Assembly: GCA_019022495.1 (NCBI GenBank)
Contig: JAFEKR010000014.1
Location: 992,001-1,056,000, forward strand
From: Epichloe hybrida
Taxonomy: Eukaryota; Ascomycota; Sordariomycetes; Hypocreales; Clavicipitaceae
Direction of reading: 5' to 3'
Length of the DNA stretch: 64,000 bases
Numbering within the stretch: the first letter of the stretch is position 1; each line of letters starts with the position of its first letter. The position numbers and the translations under genes were made by a program. Shown piece by piece: positions 1 through 10,242 of the stretch. The notes beneath the pieces are model-generated. The model had not been told where the DNA came from. It did no database searches and saw only the letters and a list, made by a program, of their open reading frames with translations.

Positions 1-294
1 TTTGCGGCAAACGGGGTTGATCCAGAGCTCGGCTGAACCGGTATCGAAGTTGACGCTCACCGGCTGGGGAGGAGTACCAACTTGGAGCTGGATGGAATAG
101 AAGAAGCCCGACTGTTGAGCCTTTACATCAACCTCTTGTTGGCGTCGGAGGATGCCGTCTTTTGGAGCGCCGGGAATGACCGTGATGGGATATCGCAGCA
201 GACCAGGTTCCTGGAGCATTTTATTGTCCATTGGGATTTCCAAGGCCTGGGCGACAAGTGGCAAAGCCGCAAAAGACAAGAGAGCGGACAGCAT
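1..294 (-). CDS. Secreted pepsin-like aspartic protease, 5' part only
   Basis: The minus strand is open from an ATG at 292-294 to the window edge (98 codons), so the 3' end is missing. The protein starts with a hydrophobic signal peptide (MLSALLSFAALPLVAQA). A propeptide-like stretch with a dibasic ILRR site follows. Then comes the N-terminal lobe of family A1, with F-Y-S-I-Q-L-Q-V-G-T-P-P-Q-P followed by the catalytic D-T-G-S motif in VNFDTGSAELWI. In this family that Asp is one of the two catalytic aspartates; the second lobe lies outside the window. The most likely role is an extracellular or cell-surface (yapsin-like) endopeptidase. A tail for GPI anchoring cannot be judged. Upstream DNA on the coding strand (about 430-660) is strongly pyrimidine-rich, as in many fungal promoters. 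Confidence 0.85.
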   Translation of the reverse strand, partial: MLSALLSFAALPLVAQALEIPMDNKMLQEPGLLRYPITVIPGAPKDGILRRQQEVDVKAQQSGFFYSIQLQVGTPPQPVSVNFDTGSAELWINPVCRK

Positions 295-3200
295 GATGAC
301 AGTGTGCCTTTCAAAGGTGCTCTTGTGCTTTTGTAAAACAAAGCCTCGCGTATTTTATGTGTGCCAGCATAAAAAGCGACCGACGATAACACGAGTGTTG
401 TAAGTAGTACTATCTCACACGAGTACATGGGGCTTACTCATGCCCTGAATGAAAAGAATAAAACAAAACAAACGAATGTGAAAGAAATTACGAACGGACC
501 GAGGGATACAAGCGAGTGACCAAGTAAAAAGAGAGACAGTCCGACCTCCAACACTGATAATGTGAAGAAAGATGGAATGGAGAAGGAGGGGGGAAAGACA
601 GGAAAGGTACGGGGCAAAGAGAAAAAGCAAATGGATAGAAAAGAGAAAAGCAAAAAGATGCGACTTCTACGTCCGTATATTACGGATTACTCCCGTGCAT
701 CTTAATTCCATGGTGTCATGATGGGGGTCCCCTGCAAAACCTCGTGACACGAGCAAGATCCTTGATAATAAGTACGGATTAGCAGCACGAATGAAAAGGG
801 TCGCGAGTTGGGAGCAAGTGGTCCTTGACCGTGTGTCCTCGTCCGTACACAACGGAAAAGAAGCATCTTTTGGAGGGATTTTTGCAATATACTTGCTTGG
901 AATCCTCTGTACATACGGATTAGAGCGCGAAGCGTTGAGTCAGTGAGGGCATCCATGGGACGAGGAATACAAAGGAGCATGCAAAGGAGCATGGGCTTGT
1001 GGGGACGAGAAATGAAGAGCGACACCGAAGGATGTAAATGTGGCGCCACGAGCATCCTCCCCAGGGGGAATTGAGCCCATTGGCTAATATATTAGCAAGG
1101 AAATACGGGAGACAGGGGCTATTCTACCCAAAGGGCCAAAGGGACCGCAGTGAGGCATGTTACGGAGTACAACATATGTACGGATTACGAAATGACATCT
1201 CTTCGCTCATGTACGGACGTACAATGCGCCCTATTATCTGATGAGCAAGTCGTAGCCTCGTGAGTCGTAGGGGACGGGAGGAGCGAGACGACTTGACCTG
1301 AGAAGTGGGCAGGTGGGACCTGCGTTTGGTGGGACTCGCGTTGATGGCAAGCCACCAGTTTCAGCTTCCACGAGGATTGTACATACGGATACGGATCCGT
1401 AAAAGGAAGACTAATAAGCCTAGAGAGGAATGGCAGGGCAGTTTTTACGGACTACAAAGAGGGGCAACAACAGACATCTTGATGAAGTCGTCAAGACTAG
1501 ATGTCCTGATGACTGACAAGGGTTGTGATAAGGGTCTTTCTTTATGGTGCAAGACCACAATCATTAGTACATACGGAGTAGTCCATAAACATATCTTCTT
1601 TAAACTGTGTGCAAGTGTACTTTCTGCTGCATGATTTAAAAAGCCCATGCCTCTACGTTCGTAATCCGTACTAGTCTCATAAAGTCTCCCTCCCCGGGTG
1701 TTGAGTAACCTATGCATGTTAGCAACCCAGTTTAAAAGTATTAATACGGATAATTTTGGCGAGCTTCATTATGCAAAAAAGGGGGGGGACAAGGTCAACG
1801 TTCGTGTTGCCCCACCCCAAGACGCTATTTTTGTTGCCTTCGGTCATGATCGACAGGGTGGTGGGGGGCGGCTGCTGTGCTTCCAGTCATCAGTTTACAT
1901 GTAATAAAGGCGCGTTTTTGGCTCATGCACATTATATGTATCATAACCAGCTGTGAGCCGACTGGTCATGCACTTGCGTCGTTGTCGGCGATTTTTTGTG
2001 AGGATGTACAACGGATTAGATGAACTATGTAAGGTTTTCGGAGCGACCTGATCTGATTTAAGGTTATTGACCTGACCTGACCTGACCTATGTAAGGTTAT
2101 TGACCTGAGCCTGACCCTGAATGCACTGTGAGTGTCTGTGTCTGTGTCTGTGTCTGTCTCAGTGGCGTAAATCAGTGTATTCTACGGAGTAATTAGCCTA
2201 CGAATCCCCTATAATTCTACAACGGCGAATTCATCAGCGAATTGGAACAAAAACAAAACACCGCCAACAGTTGGCAAAGACAACCGTCCTTGGTCGGAGA
2301 TGGGCGTGCGCCAAAATACCCATCACAACTACCTACACCTGTCACTGTACTACTTCAACTTGGTCACATCCCGCCAATGTCGTCGTGAATGAACAAGTAT
2401 CGGCAACACAATGCCCAGTGACATGTCCTCAAAAGGTGACTCTATTCACCTACGTTTTATATCGTAACTCTGACTCACTGGGGGACTAAGCCTAGCACTA
2501 TGAACACTTGGCTGGCAATGCTGGCATGAATTTGTTCGAGGTTCGAGGCTGTGTCAACACGACATTTTTTGTCGAGATCGGTTGCAAGAAAAACTCATGA
2601 GTCATCGACAACATCTCGAGACTCTTGTTTGAAGTTGCAGGAGCCAAAGTTCACGAGACCGGGAAATTACCGTCATGAAATGATTCCATGCAATAACACT
2701 ATGTGCTTTTCAAGATGGTGATTGATTGTGCAACATCCCGAAGATTATTGTCCAGCGTCCCAGCTCGGCAAGTCAAATGAGTAACGAGCAGTTTGCACCA
2801 TGATTTGCACGCAAAGATGCAGAAATTGAGCGTCGCTGGCTGGCATGGGCCTAATATTTGTACTCACGGCCCAACCAATATGGTAACGGGAAACCTGCAT
2901 GCCACATATTCAAGCCCTCTCCGTCAGGGCTGCTGGGCTGTGGTGTTGAATGCTGCCAATGTTTCAAAACAGCAGTGATGGAATCGATCTGTGAACACAG
3001 ACAAACGTAGTTTCAACTCCCATTCCCCTTTGTGCGCGGCCGATGAGGACTCGGGACACCTGCATGAATACACTGCCAAGGGCTGCGGACTAGCTGTATT
3101 CATAGCATATGAAATCCCCCGAACGGCTGACACCCGACGGGGCAGATTAGCATGGCAACAAGCCACTGGCCACGAGTCTGGACACGCTGTGCTTCTCAAA

Positions 3201-3506
3201 GAGTAGGGCTCGCTAATACTTTACACTTTACCAATGACGGGGATATTTCAGCTCGCTGGTAAAAGTCAAGAAAGAAACAAAGGATATCTTTATTTAAAAG
3301 CATGAAAAGGAATACGCGGCATCATTAAGCACAAAGGAGTACTGCCATCGAATGGATCCAGCATTATAAGAACATCACTCGGACGACACGAACGACGTTG
3401 CCATGAGCACTCAAATTTTCAGGAAGACCAGGATATCATGTCGTTTTGTCATAATCCCCCATTTGTGATCGCGCTTCGTTCGCAAGGCCTAGTCGCAACA
3501 ATCAAC
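295..3506. other. Gene-free stretch with repeated TACGGA-type motif
   Basis: No open frame here looks like a protein with recognisable domains. The stretch holds the pyrimidine-rich upstream region of the aspartic protease. It also holds many copies of TACGGATTA/TACGGAGTA and their reverse complements (about 672-686, 772, 914, 1175, 1384-1400, 1573, 1667, 1745, 2184). A CCTGA tandem run lies near 2070-2090, with a direct repeat of AAGGTTATTGACCTGA at about 2060 and 2093. A TGTCTG array lies at about 2132-2160. Confidence 0.6.
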
Positions 3507-4087
3507 TTAAGCCTTCTTCGCTAATTCGTCCAGAATGGGCTTCTCCAAGCTCTCTGGTTTGGTCGTGCTCGCCCAGCGACCCTTGACGGTACCGTCACGA
3601 CCGATGAGGAACTTTTCAAAGTTCCACTTGACACGCTTGAGCCCCATCAGGCCGGGCTTCTCGTTCTTGAGCCATTCATAGAGAGGGATGGCCTTGTCGC
3701 CATTGACATCAATCTTCTGCATGATGGGAAAGCTCACGCCGTAGTTGACGAGGCAGAAATTCTGAATATCATCGTTGCTTGCGGGTTCCTGTCCTCCAAA
3801 CTGGTTGCAAGGAAAGGCAAGGATGGTAAAGTCTTCGGGGTACTTGTCCTTGATGGACTTGTATATCTTCTCGAGGCCTTCATACTGGGGGGTGAAGCCG
3901 CATTTGGACGCCGTGTTGACGATGAGAACAACCTTGCCTTTGTAGTCTGCAAGAGGAACTTCCTGGCCACGCTCTAGACACACGAGTTTCACATGTGATC
4001 AGTATGGAAGAGTGACTGATTCGAGGAGGGGGGGCAAAACCAACTGTCAAGCGGCTTGAAGTCGTAGAAGCTCGTGGCGGAGGCCAT
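3507..4087 (-). CDS. Glutathione peroxidase (Gpx3/Hyr1 type, thiol peroxidase)
   Basis: Two exons, 4087-4045 and 3973-3507, are joined across a GT-AG intron (4044-3974). The splice creates KPLDKRGQEV, as in fungal homologues, and gives 169 residues. The product is a GPx-fold peroxidase that reduces H2O2 and lipid hydroperoxides, normally with thioredoxin in fungi, and may act as a redox sensor. The peroxidatic Cys is C39 in NTASKCGFTPQY, where animal enzymes often carry selenocysteine. The FPCNQFGGQEP box gives the catalytic Gln (Q76) and the WNFEKFL box gives Trp and Asn. C88 is the probable resolving Cys. The frame stays open 67 codons upstream to an ATG at 4288, and that extension looks like a mitochondrial presequence (see findings), so two products are possible. 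The gene is divergent from the Tda3-like gene. Confidence 0.95.
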
Positions 4088-4288
4088 GGTAGCGAATACG
4101 CGGGGTATTTGGATTGTGGAATACTGCTGCGCAGCGGAAATTTGAAGAAATGGATGAGATTGAGGGACGCTGCAAACAAGAGGACCTGGGGCAGTAATGC
4201 AGACGGGCGATAATGGATGTGGTGAGAGGGATGCTCGAGCTATGGAGTGGAGTTGCGAGGTGCGATGACAAATCGCCTGTCGATTCAT

Positions 4289-4956
4289 GGAGACAAGGTA
4301 TTAGGTAGGTGAACGAGTCGAGCAAGCTTTGTAATTTGCAACGACGGGATGGTGGCTAAGATAATGGCCAGAAGGATCAAGAGGCAGGGAAAGTCTCGGC
4401 AGCTGTATTATCCGAAAGCACGACACAGCATCGTTCTTCCACCAGACCAGAGACGTCGTCACAAGCTTGCTCCGATGCGGTGCCGACGCTATGTATAGGC
4501 ATGGGTCAGTCTACCAGGGCTGCCATCTGCCGTGACTTGCTCTGCAAACAAACACGCCATGCGGAAATCCCGGCATGTGAACAGATTTGTCGCATTTTTT
4601 CATAGTCCGGCGATTACTCCGTACCTAAGGCTTGAAATTTGAACGTGGACTAATCCGTACGCATTATTGTTATGGCGATGGGACGTTGACAGACATTGAC
4701 AGACATTTACTTTCCATTTTTAAAAGTTAACTGCTAATTACAACACACGCGCGAACTTGCAGGAAGCAGGAACCCCGCTTGCGTCATAGAATTTAGAGTC
4801 TAGCGGCAGCCAAGTAATATTCGCCACCCTAGAACTTGCAAATCGTGATGAATGAGCATGTTCAGTATCTGCAATTCTGAAACCTGGAGCCCTTGGCTTG
4901 TACGGATCTTTTTTGCACAAGCAGCCTCTTTATCCTTTTAGTTTGAACCGCATAGC
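4289..4956. promoter_or_regulatory. Intergenic region between divergent GPx and Tda3-like genes
   Basis: No convincing gene. This is the shared upstream region of two divergent genes. It contains CTCCGTACC near 4618 and TAATCCGTACG near 4651, variants of the TACGGA motif that recurs across the window. An AT-rich segment lies at about 4660-4745. Confidence 0.4.
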
Positions 4957-6358
4957 ATGGATGGAAGACGCAACATTGTGATTGTTGGTACGTTTTCTTT
5001 TGGCTCACTTTCATACCAACGTTGCGTTGTGCTTCTTAAAAGGCTTAAAAGGTTGACTCCATTTCGTAGGTGGCGGCATCATCGGCTGCACGACAGCATA
5101 CTACCTCACTCGCCACCCCAAGTTCAATGCCGCACTTCATACCATCACCCTTCTCGAAGCCGGGCCCTCTCTCGCGGGCGGCGCGTCAGGTAAAGCAGGC
5201 GGCTTGCTGGCCTTATGGGCCTACCCAGCCTGCATCGTTCCGCTATCGTACGAGCTGCATGCCGAATTGGCGGCAGAACATGATGGTGCCCGGAGATGGG
5301 GCTACCGGAAATTAAGTTGCGGCAGTTTCGAGGCTGTCATTCCAAAGCAGACGCTTAGTGAAATGCAGCAAGCCCAAGACGAAGGGAAAGCCTGGGAAAA
5401 GTTGCCGAAGCAGGATGCAGCCGCCAAGGACTTCCTGCAGGAGAGTGTGCTACCAAAGGATTTGGACTGGGTGAACCGAGACTTGATCACGAGTTGGGCA
5501 GAGATGGGCAGCCCCGGAAAATCAGAGACTGCCCAGGCACATCCATTGCATTTTACTACGACAATGGGTCAACTCGCACAGCAGGGTGGCGTGCGGATGA
5601 AGATGCATTCCAAAGTCAGCAATATCGTCACTTCAAAAACGTCTCTGGACAAGATTCAGTACCTCGACCGGAACACAGGCGAGACGAAGGAGCTAGTCGA
5701 CGTGACGGATGTCATCGTAACAGCGGGCCCGTGGACGGGAAGACTACTGCCCCGAGCAAAAGTAGAAGGATTGCGAGCACATAGCGTCGTCTACGAGGCG
5801 GAAGTATCACCATTTGCCGTCTTCACCGACATTCAACTGCCATCAGACTTTGTGCCGGAACATCGTGCCAAGTTGGGACAAAAGAGAATGCACAAGAACC
5901 ATGTTGACCCGGAAATTTATGCTCGGCCCTTTGGCGAGGCATACGCATGTGGTAAGTGGCTCGGTGCTTCATCAGATATTATTGATATATTGACAAGCGC
6001 GCGAGGTGAACCGGACACGACGGTCCCACTGCCCGACACCGTCGACCAGGTCCAGTGCGATGAGGCGCAATGCGACGACATCATCTCGTACATCAAAACG
6101 TTTAGTCCTGTGCTGGCTTCAGCGCCCGTCAAAGCCAAACAGTCGTGCTACCTGCCGCGGCACATGCGATTCGGTCAGGAAAGCGGTCCATTGATAGGCC
6201 CGACGACAGTAGAAGGACTTTGGGTAGCAGCAGGCCACACTTGTTGGGGGATTCAAAACGGTCCTGCTACTGGCAAGTTGATGTCGGAGTATATCTTTGA
6301 CGGGGAGGCCAAGAGTGCCAACATTGAAAAGCTGGATCCGAGAAAGTTTAAAGTGTGA
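4957..6358 (+). CDS. Tda3-like FAD-dependent oxidoreductase (DAO superfamily)
   Basis: Exons 4957-4987, 5070-5951 and 6006-6358 give 421 residues. The first splice completes the Rossmann dinucleotide-binding loop IVIVGGGIIGC, followed by YYLTRHP, LLEAG and ASGKAGGLLA, as in Tda3-type members of the DAO (glycine oxidase-like) superfamily. The C-terminal part has SCYLPRH, GPLIGPTTVEGLWVAAGHTCWGIQNGPATGK, the usual closing FAD-binding segment. The second intron (54 bases, GTAAGT...GAG) is a multiple of three, so a naive translation carries 18 extra residues between YACG and EPDTT. Yeast Tda3 is linked to endosome-to-Golgi traffic, but its substrate is unsettled, so the reaction here is inferred only as an FAD-dependent amine or amino-acid type oxidation. 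Confidence 0.8.
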
Positions 6359-6416
6359 ATGCAAATAATTTTAGACCACAGGAAACGTGACTTGATGATC
6401 GGTAATGCGTTGCTGT

Positions 6417-6440
6417 AAAAAAAAAAAAAAAAAAAAAAAA
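6417..6440 (+). repeat. Poly-A tract (24 A)
   Basis: An uninterrupted run of A follows the Tda3-like stop codon by about 60 bases, in the short gap before NOP16. It may belong to the 3' untranslated region. It is long enough to be prone to length errors in assembly. Confidence 0.9.
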
Positions 6441-6643
6441 CCATGGCCAACGAGTATACATAAAAATTATAGGAAGCCGCCCCCGCGACTGGCGCACCAT
6501 CCACCAACCCCCCCCCCAATCGCGCCCCCTGCATCCTTATCGATAAGACCCAAGAAACAGAAATTTTGGGCCTCGCAGGGACTCGTCTCAATGATGGGAT
6601 ATACACAACCACCCTGAATTCAAATCGTCGCGAAATCACAACC

Positions 6644-7419
6644 ATGGGCCGAGAATTGCAGAAGAAGAAGCGCCGCTCCAGCCGGCAGCCCGTAAGGCAA
6701 CCCAACAAGACCAAGAAGATTCTCAATCCGCGCGGCAACAACATCATTGCCAAAAATTGGTACATTGCTCGCTCCCCGTTCCGTTCCGTTCCGCAACGCC
6801 AACGCCAACGTGACTTTTTTTTTTTTTTTTTTTTTTTCCCTAACCTCGTGTGTGCAGGGACAAGAAGGAAACGCTGGCGCAAAACTACCGCCGTCTCGGC
6901 CTCCTCGCCCGCCTCAAGGCCCCCACGGGAGGCACGGAGAAGAAACTCGGCACCACGCGTGGCATCTCGGAAACGGACGACCCGTTCGCCATCACGTCCG
7001 TCGAAAAGGCCATCGTGTCGGAAGCCAAGGTCGAGAGAGATGCGGATGGCAACATCGTTCGTATCCTGAGTGGCTCGCATGCGAAGAAGCCGAACCCGCT
7101 GAATGATCCGCTCAACGTGCTCGAGTCTGATGATGGCGAAGGCGACGAGGGCGAGGAGGAATGGGGTGGGGTCGCGGAGAAGGAAGCTGCTGAGGATGAA
7201 AACACCACGGAGATTGTCAAGTCGTTGATTGAGCAGTCGCGTAATCCGGCGCCCAAGATGGCGAGATACCAGAGTGAGGCGGAGAGGGAGTGGTTGGAGA
7301 GGTTGATCAAGAAGCATGGAGACGATACGAGTGCTATGGCGAGGGATATCAAGCTGAATCCTATGCAGCAGACTGCCAGGGATATTGCCAAGAGGATCAA
7401 GAAAATGCAGGGTGCGTGA
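6644..7419 (+). CDS. NOP16: Ribosome biogenesis protein Nop16
   Basis: Exons 6644-6759 and 6858-7419 give 225 residues; the splice restores IAKNWDKKETLAQNYRRLGL, the signature of the Nop16 family. Nop16 is a nucleolar factor for 60S subunit assembly. The N-terminus is basic (MGRELQKKKRRSSR). The middle carries an acidic stretch (DDGEGDEGEEE). The C-terminus ends YQSEAEREWLERLIKKHGDD...QTARDIAKRIKKM, the conserved helical part. The intron (6760-6857) contains 23 consecutive T just before the acceptor, an extreme polypyrimidine tract. The gene faces the MARVEL gene tail to tail. Confidence 0.95.
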
Positions 7420-7943
7420 GTGGGAATGGGGCTGTTTTCCTTAGATTGGAGCGGCATTCGAAGGCGTTGGGGGTGTTTCTTGTTTGTTCGGGGATCTAAA
7501 TGCCACAGTTCGGACGTTGCTCATGCGTTTTCGCCGAGAAGGCTGATATGCTCATGCAACCATAAACTACATATACTGCGTTCAGCAATAGCATCTCGCG
7601 CCCCATGCCCCATGTAAATCATAGCCAGTCTATGCACAATCCCAAGTGCATGGGGTATCTTCCGTCCATCCGTCCGTCCGCCTTTCAAACCCACCGATGA
7701 CTACACCCCCCCTCCCCCCTCTCCCTCTCTTGGGCGCCATGACATGTGGGCAAGCGACCTTATGACTCCCGAAAACAACAACGCTAATTCTGTGCTTTGC
7801 TAAGTAGTATCCAAACAAATAAACGACTTGGTCCAATTTCCATCGTGGACTCTTTTCATGAGTCGCTTCATCTAAAGCTTCTTCAGTGCATATTCTACAA
7901 CACGCTCGTCTCTCTCACATATATGAGTGCCTAAATTGACCTC
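7420..7943. other. Convergent 3' intergenic region
   Basis: Untranslated space between the tail-to-tail NOP16 and MARVEL genes. It is CT-rich on the plus strand around 7660-7735. I see no coding potential or structured element. Confidence 0.4.
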
Positions 7944-8923
7944 TCAACGATCCACGCGATCGTAGTTGGCGGGGGGGAACTTTGCAGGCCCGTCGCTGTA
8001 GCTAACTTGTGAGCCGATTTGTGAGCCACCGTAGGCGTGAGACGCAGGAGGCAGGTCACCCCCACCACCAGAGCTGTACTCGGTGTCCTGGTTGAACAGA
8101 TCCGTTCTGCGGGGAGGTAGAGCACCGTAGCGATCAGGGTCATCGTCATCGTTGTGGTTGTATGGGTTGGCATGCCCGTAGCGGCCACTGTCGCCATATG
8201 GGTTGTTGTGGTCGTGGTCATCCATGTTGACCCGCTCGTAGGCCTCCTCGTCGTGCGGTGCCATGGAAAAAGCAGCCTTGTCAGGGTCAATATTGTTATC
8301 GCCGCTACGCAGCTTTCGGTTGTCGTAGCCTGGTAAATGGCCATGGAACTTCCAGTACGTGAGCGTGTAGGCGCTTATGAATGTGGAACCACCGAAGAGG
8401 AGACTGCAATTGGTTAGCTCTTGGATGATGGCTGCCAAAAGGCACGGGTAGGCAGCGATAAATCATACCAGACAAAGATTCCCAGAGCGACAACACCCTT
8501 GCTGATGTTGCAAGCCTGCCCACACAAGCCAGAAGTGTTGTGTGCAGCTTGAGTAGCAAAGGCCGACAGCCAGATGACGGTGAAGACGGCATCCACGGCC
8601 AACATGGCATGTGGCTCTGCCCATTTTCGTGTTCGTGCGAATCGAGGGGTCATGATGAGATACAACCAAGCTGGTATCGTGAGGAAAAACTATTGCAAGC
8701 AGCTTTGTTTAGCTGATTTGACGATGGCACTTGATTTCATTTGGCTCTGGGAGTGATGACATACCACGCCAAATGTCCATCCATTGTTGCCCGTAACCTT
8801 GGCATCCTCTGCAACAAAGACGGCGATTCCCATACACCAACCGACGAGAGCTAGCAGAATTTGGGCGCAGTGCAGGCCCAGCTTGACCTTGGGAACAAGA
8901 TCAGGATCGAATTCGAGACCCAT
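7944..8923 (-). CDS. MARVEL-domain four-span membrane protein
   Basis: Exons 8923-8765, 8689-8469 and 8403-7944 give 279 residues. Joining them yields four hydrophobic segments: about residues 14-38, 50-70, 83-105 and 118-140. A short loop with Cys residues (SGLCGQACN) lies between spans 3 and 4. This is the fungal MARVEL layout, found in proteins of plasma-membrane domains and vesicle traffic. The long cytosolic tail is hydrophilic and rich in Asp, Asn, His, Gly, Pro and Tyr, with NPYG/NPYN-type repeats. Both introns are GT-AG with good donors (GTATGT, GTATGA). The precise role is unknown. Confidence 0.8.
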
Positions 8924-10242
8924 GGTAGGTGTCCTGTGGTCGCTCGAGCGAGGTCTAGAAGCGATGACGAGAACAAAAGATGAGGGAGTCGGATGAAGTT
9001 AGAAGCAGCGTTTAGAAATCAAAAAAAGAAGAACCGCGCGGAAATCGAGGGCGCCGAAACACTGGAAAATCGTCGATGTTTTGCTCTGATGGAGCAGCAG
9101 TCTTTACCCACGTTTCTGTGGCGGAGGGAGGTGGATCTGACCGCAGTAACCAGGACTGAGGCTGAGTATGCCGAGTCGTAATGGGTTCGTTCCCTCGCAC
9201 AAACGTTCGACAGACAGACAGAGAGACTGCAGTGCCTCGGCGTCATGCACAACAAGTCGCAAGTCGCTTCGGATGCTACGGGGGGCGACTGAGGAAACCA
9301 AATTACGGAGTACGTACGGATCACACCGTGGGGATTACATACGGGGTCTAGCCAGGGGGGTTTAGTTCATGTTCAACGCGTCTAGGGCAGAGCCGCGTCG
9401 CACCAAGCTTTGAAGCCAGCCTGCCAGACCTTTCAGCACGGTTCCTTACCACAAACAGAACAGGGCGATTCGCGAGCCATCTTGTTCGAGCATCAGTGTC
9501 TGTAGTTTTACTCGGTAGAAAGGAATCCGTAGAGTCTGGGCGGTTGCCGAAAATAACTTCCGACCATTAATAAGTGGTTGGCGACTTGGCGCTGGGCAAC
9601 GACAAGACCGGACCCACTGGCTTGCACTTACTTGCCTGTCCGCCTCCATGTGCGACACGAGGCCGGTCGGCGGTGTCCCACATTCTCAGCCGCTTGTTAA
9701 TAATACTCAACGTGACATACGGACGGACTAATTAGTATTCCGTCGACCCCGTCTATTGCTTGACTGATGGCTGCGCAGCGGATCGCCAACTGCCGACTGC
9801 GCCATCGATAAGCTCGCGCTATATGTGTATGGCCGCGAGGCGGACTGGCTGATCATCAGGACTGCGGCAAGACTTGTATAGATTAGTAGGCTTTGAGTGA
9901 CTGTTATTCATTTCTTACCACACATGAGATCTCAACTTGATTGAATGGGCTTTGCAATACGGGGACGGTGATGGCAAGGCCAGATCCAAAATGCTAAAAA
10001 AGAAGATGCGCGATTTAGTTTCGAGCCGACGACGCGTACGTCTCTGCTAGCTCAGCAGCAGATGTTTTGGGAGCTTGCCAGACCATGACTCAAGCACAGA
10101 CGCAGATGAAAACACCAAGACTGCCGGCGAAGAGCTCGCCAACGACTTTTCATACACTGAGCGCCAGATGACGGTTCTGGTGTAGGATCTATTTTTTGGG
10201 CCGCATCTGGTTTTAATACATGGTGGTCTCGTCGATTGATGT
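8924..10242. other. Intergenic region, no gene seen
   Basis: About 1.3 kb upstream of the MARVEL gene and downstream of the MFS gene. No open frame shows a domain or plausible codon pattern. TACGGA motifs appear at about 9303-9325 (TACGGAGTACGTACGGAT) and 9716-9727. Confidence 0.4.

Noticed and set aside
6253..7317. 354-residue minus-strand open frame
   Set aside because: It crosses two homopolymers (poly-Lys and poly-Phe) and runs antisense to NOP16; no domain.
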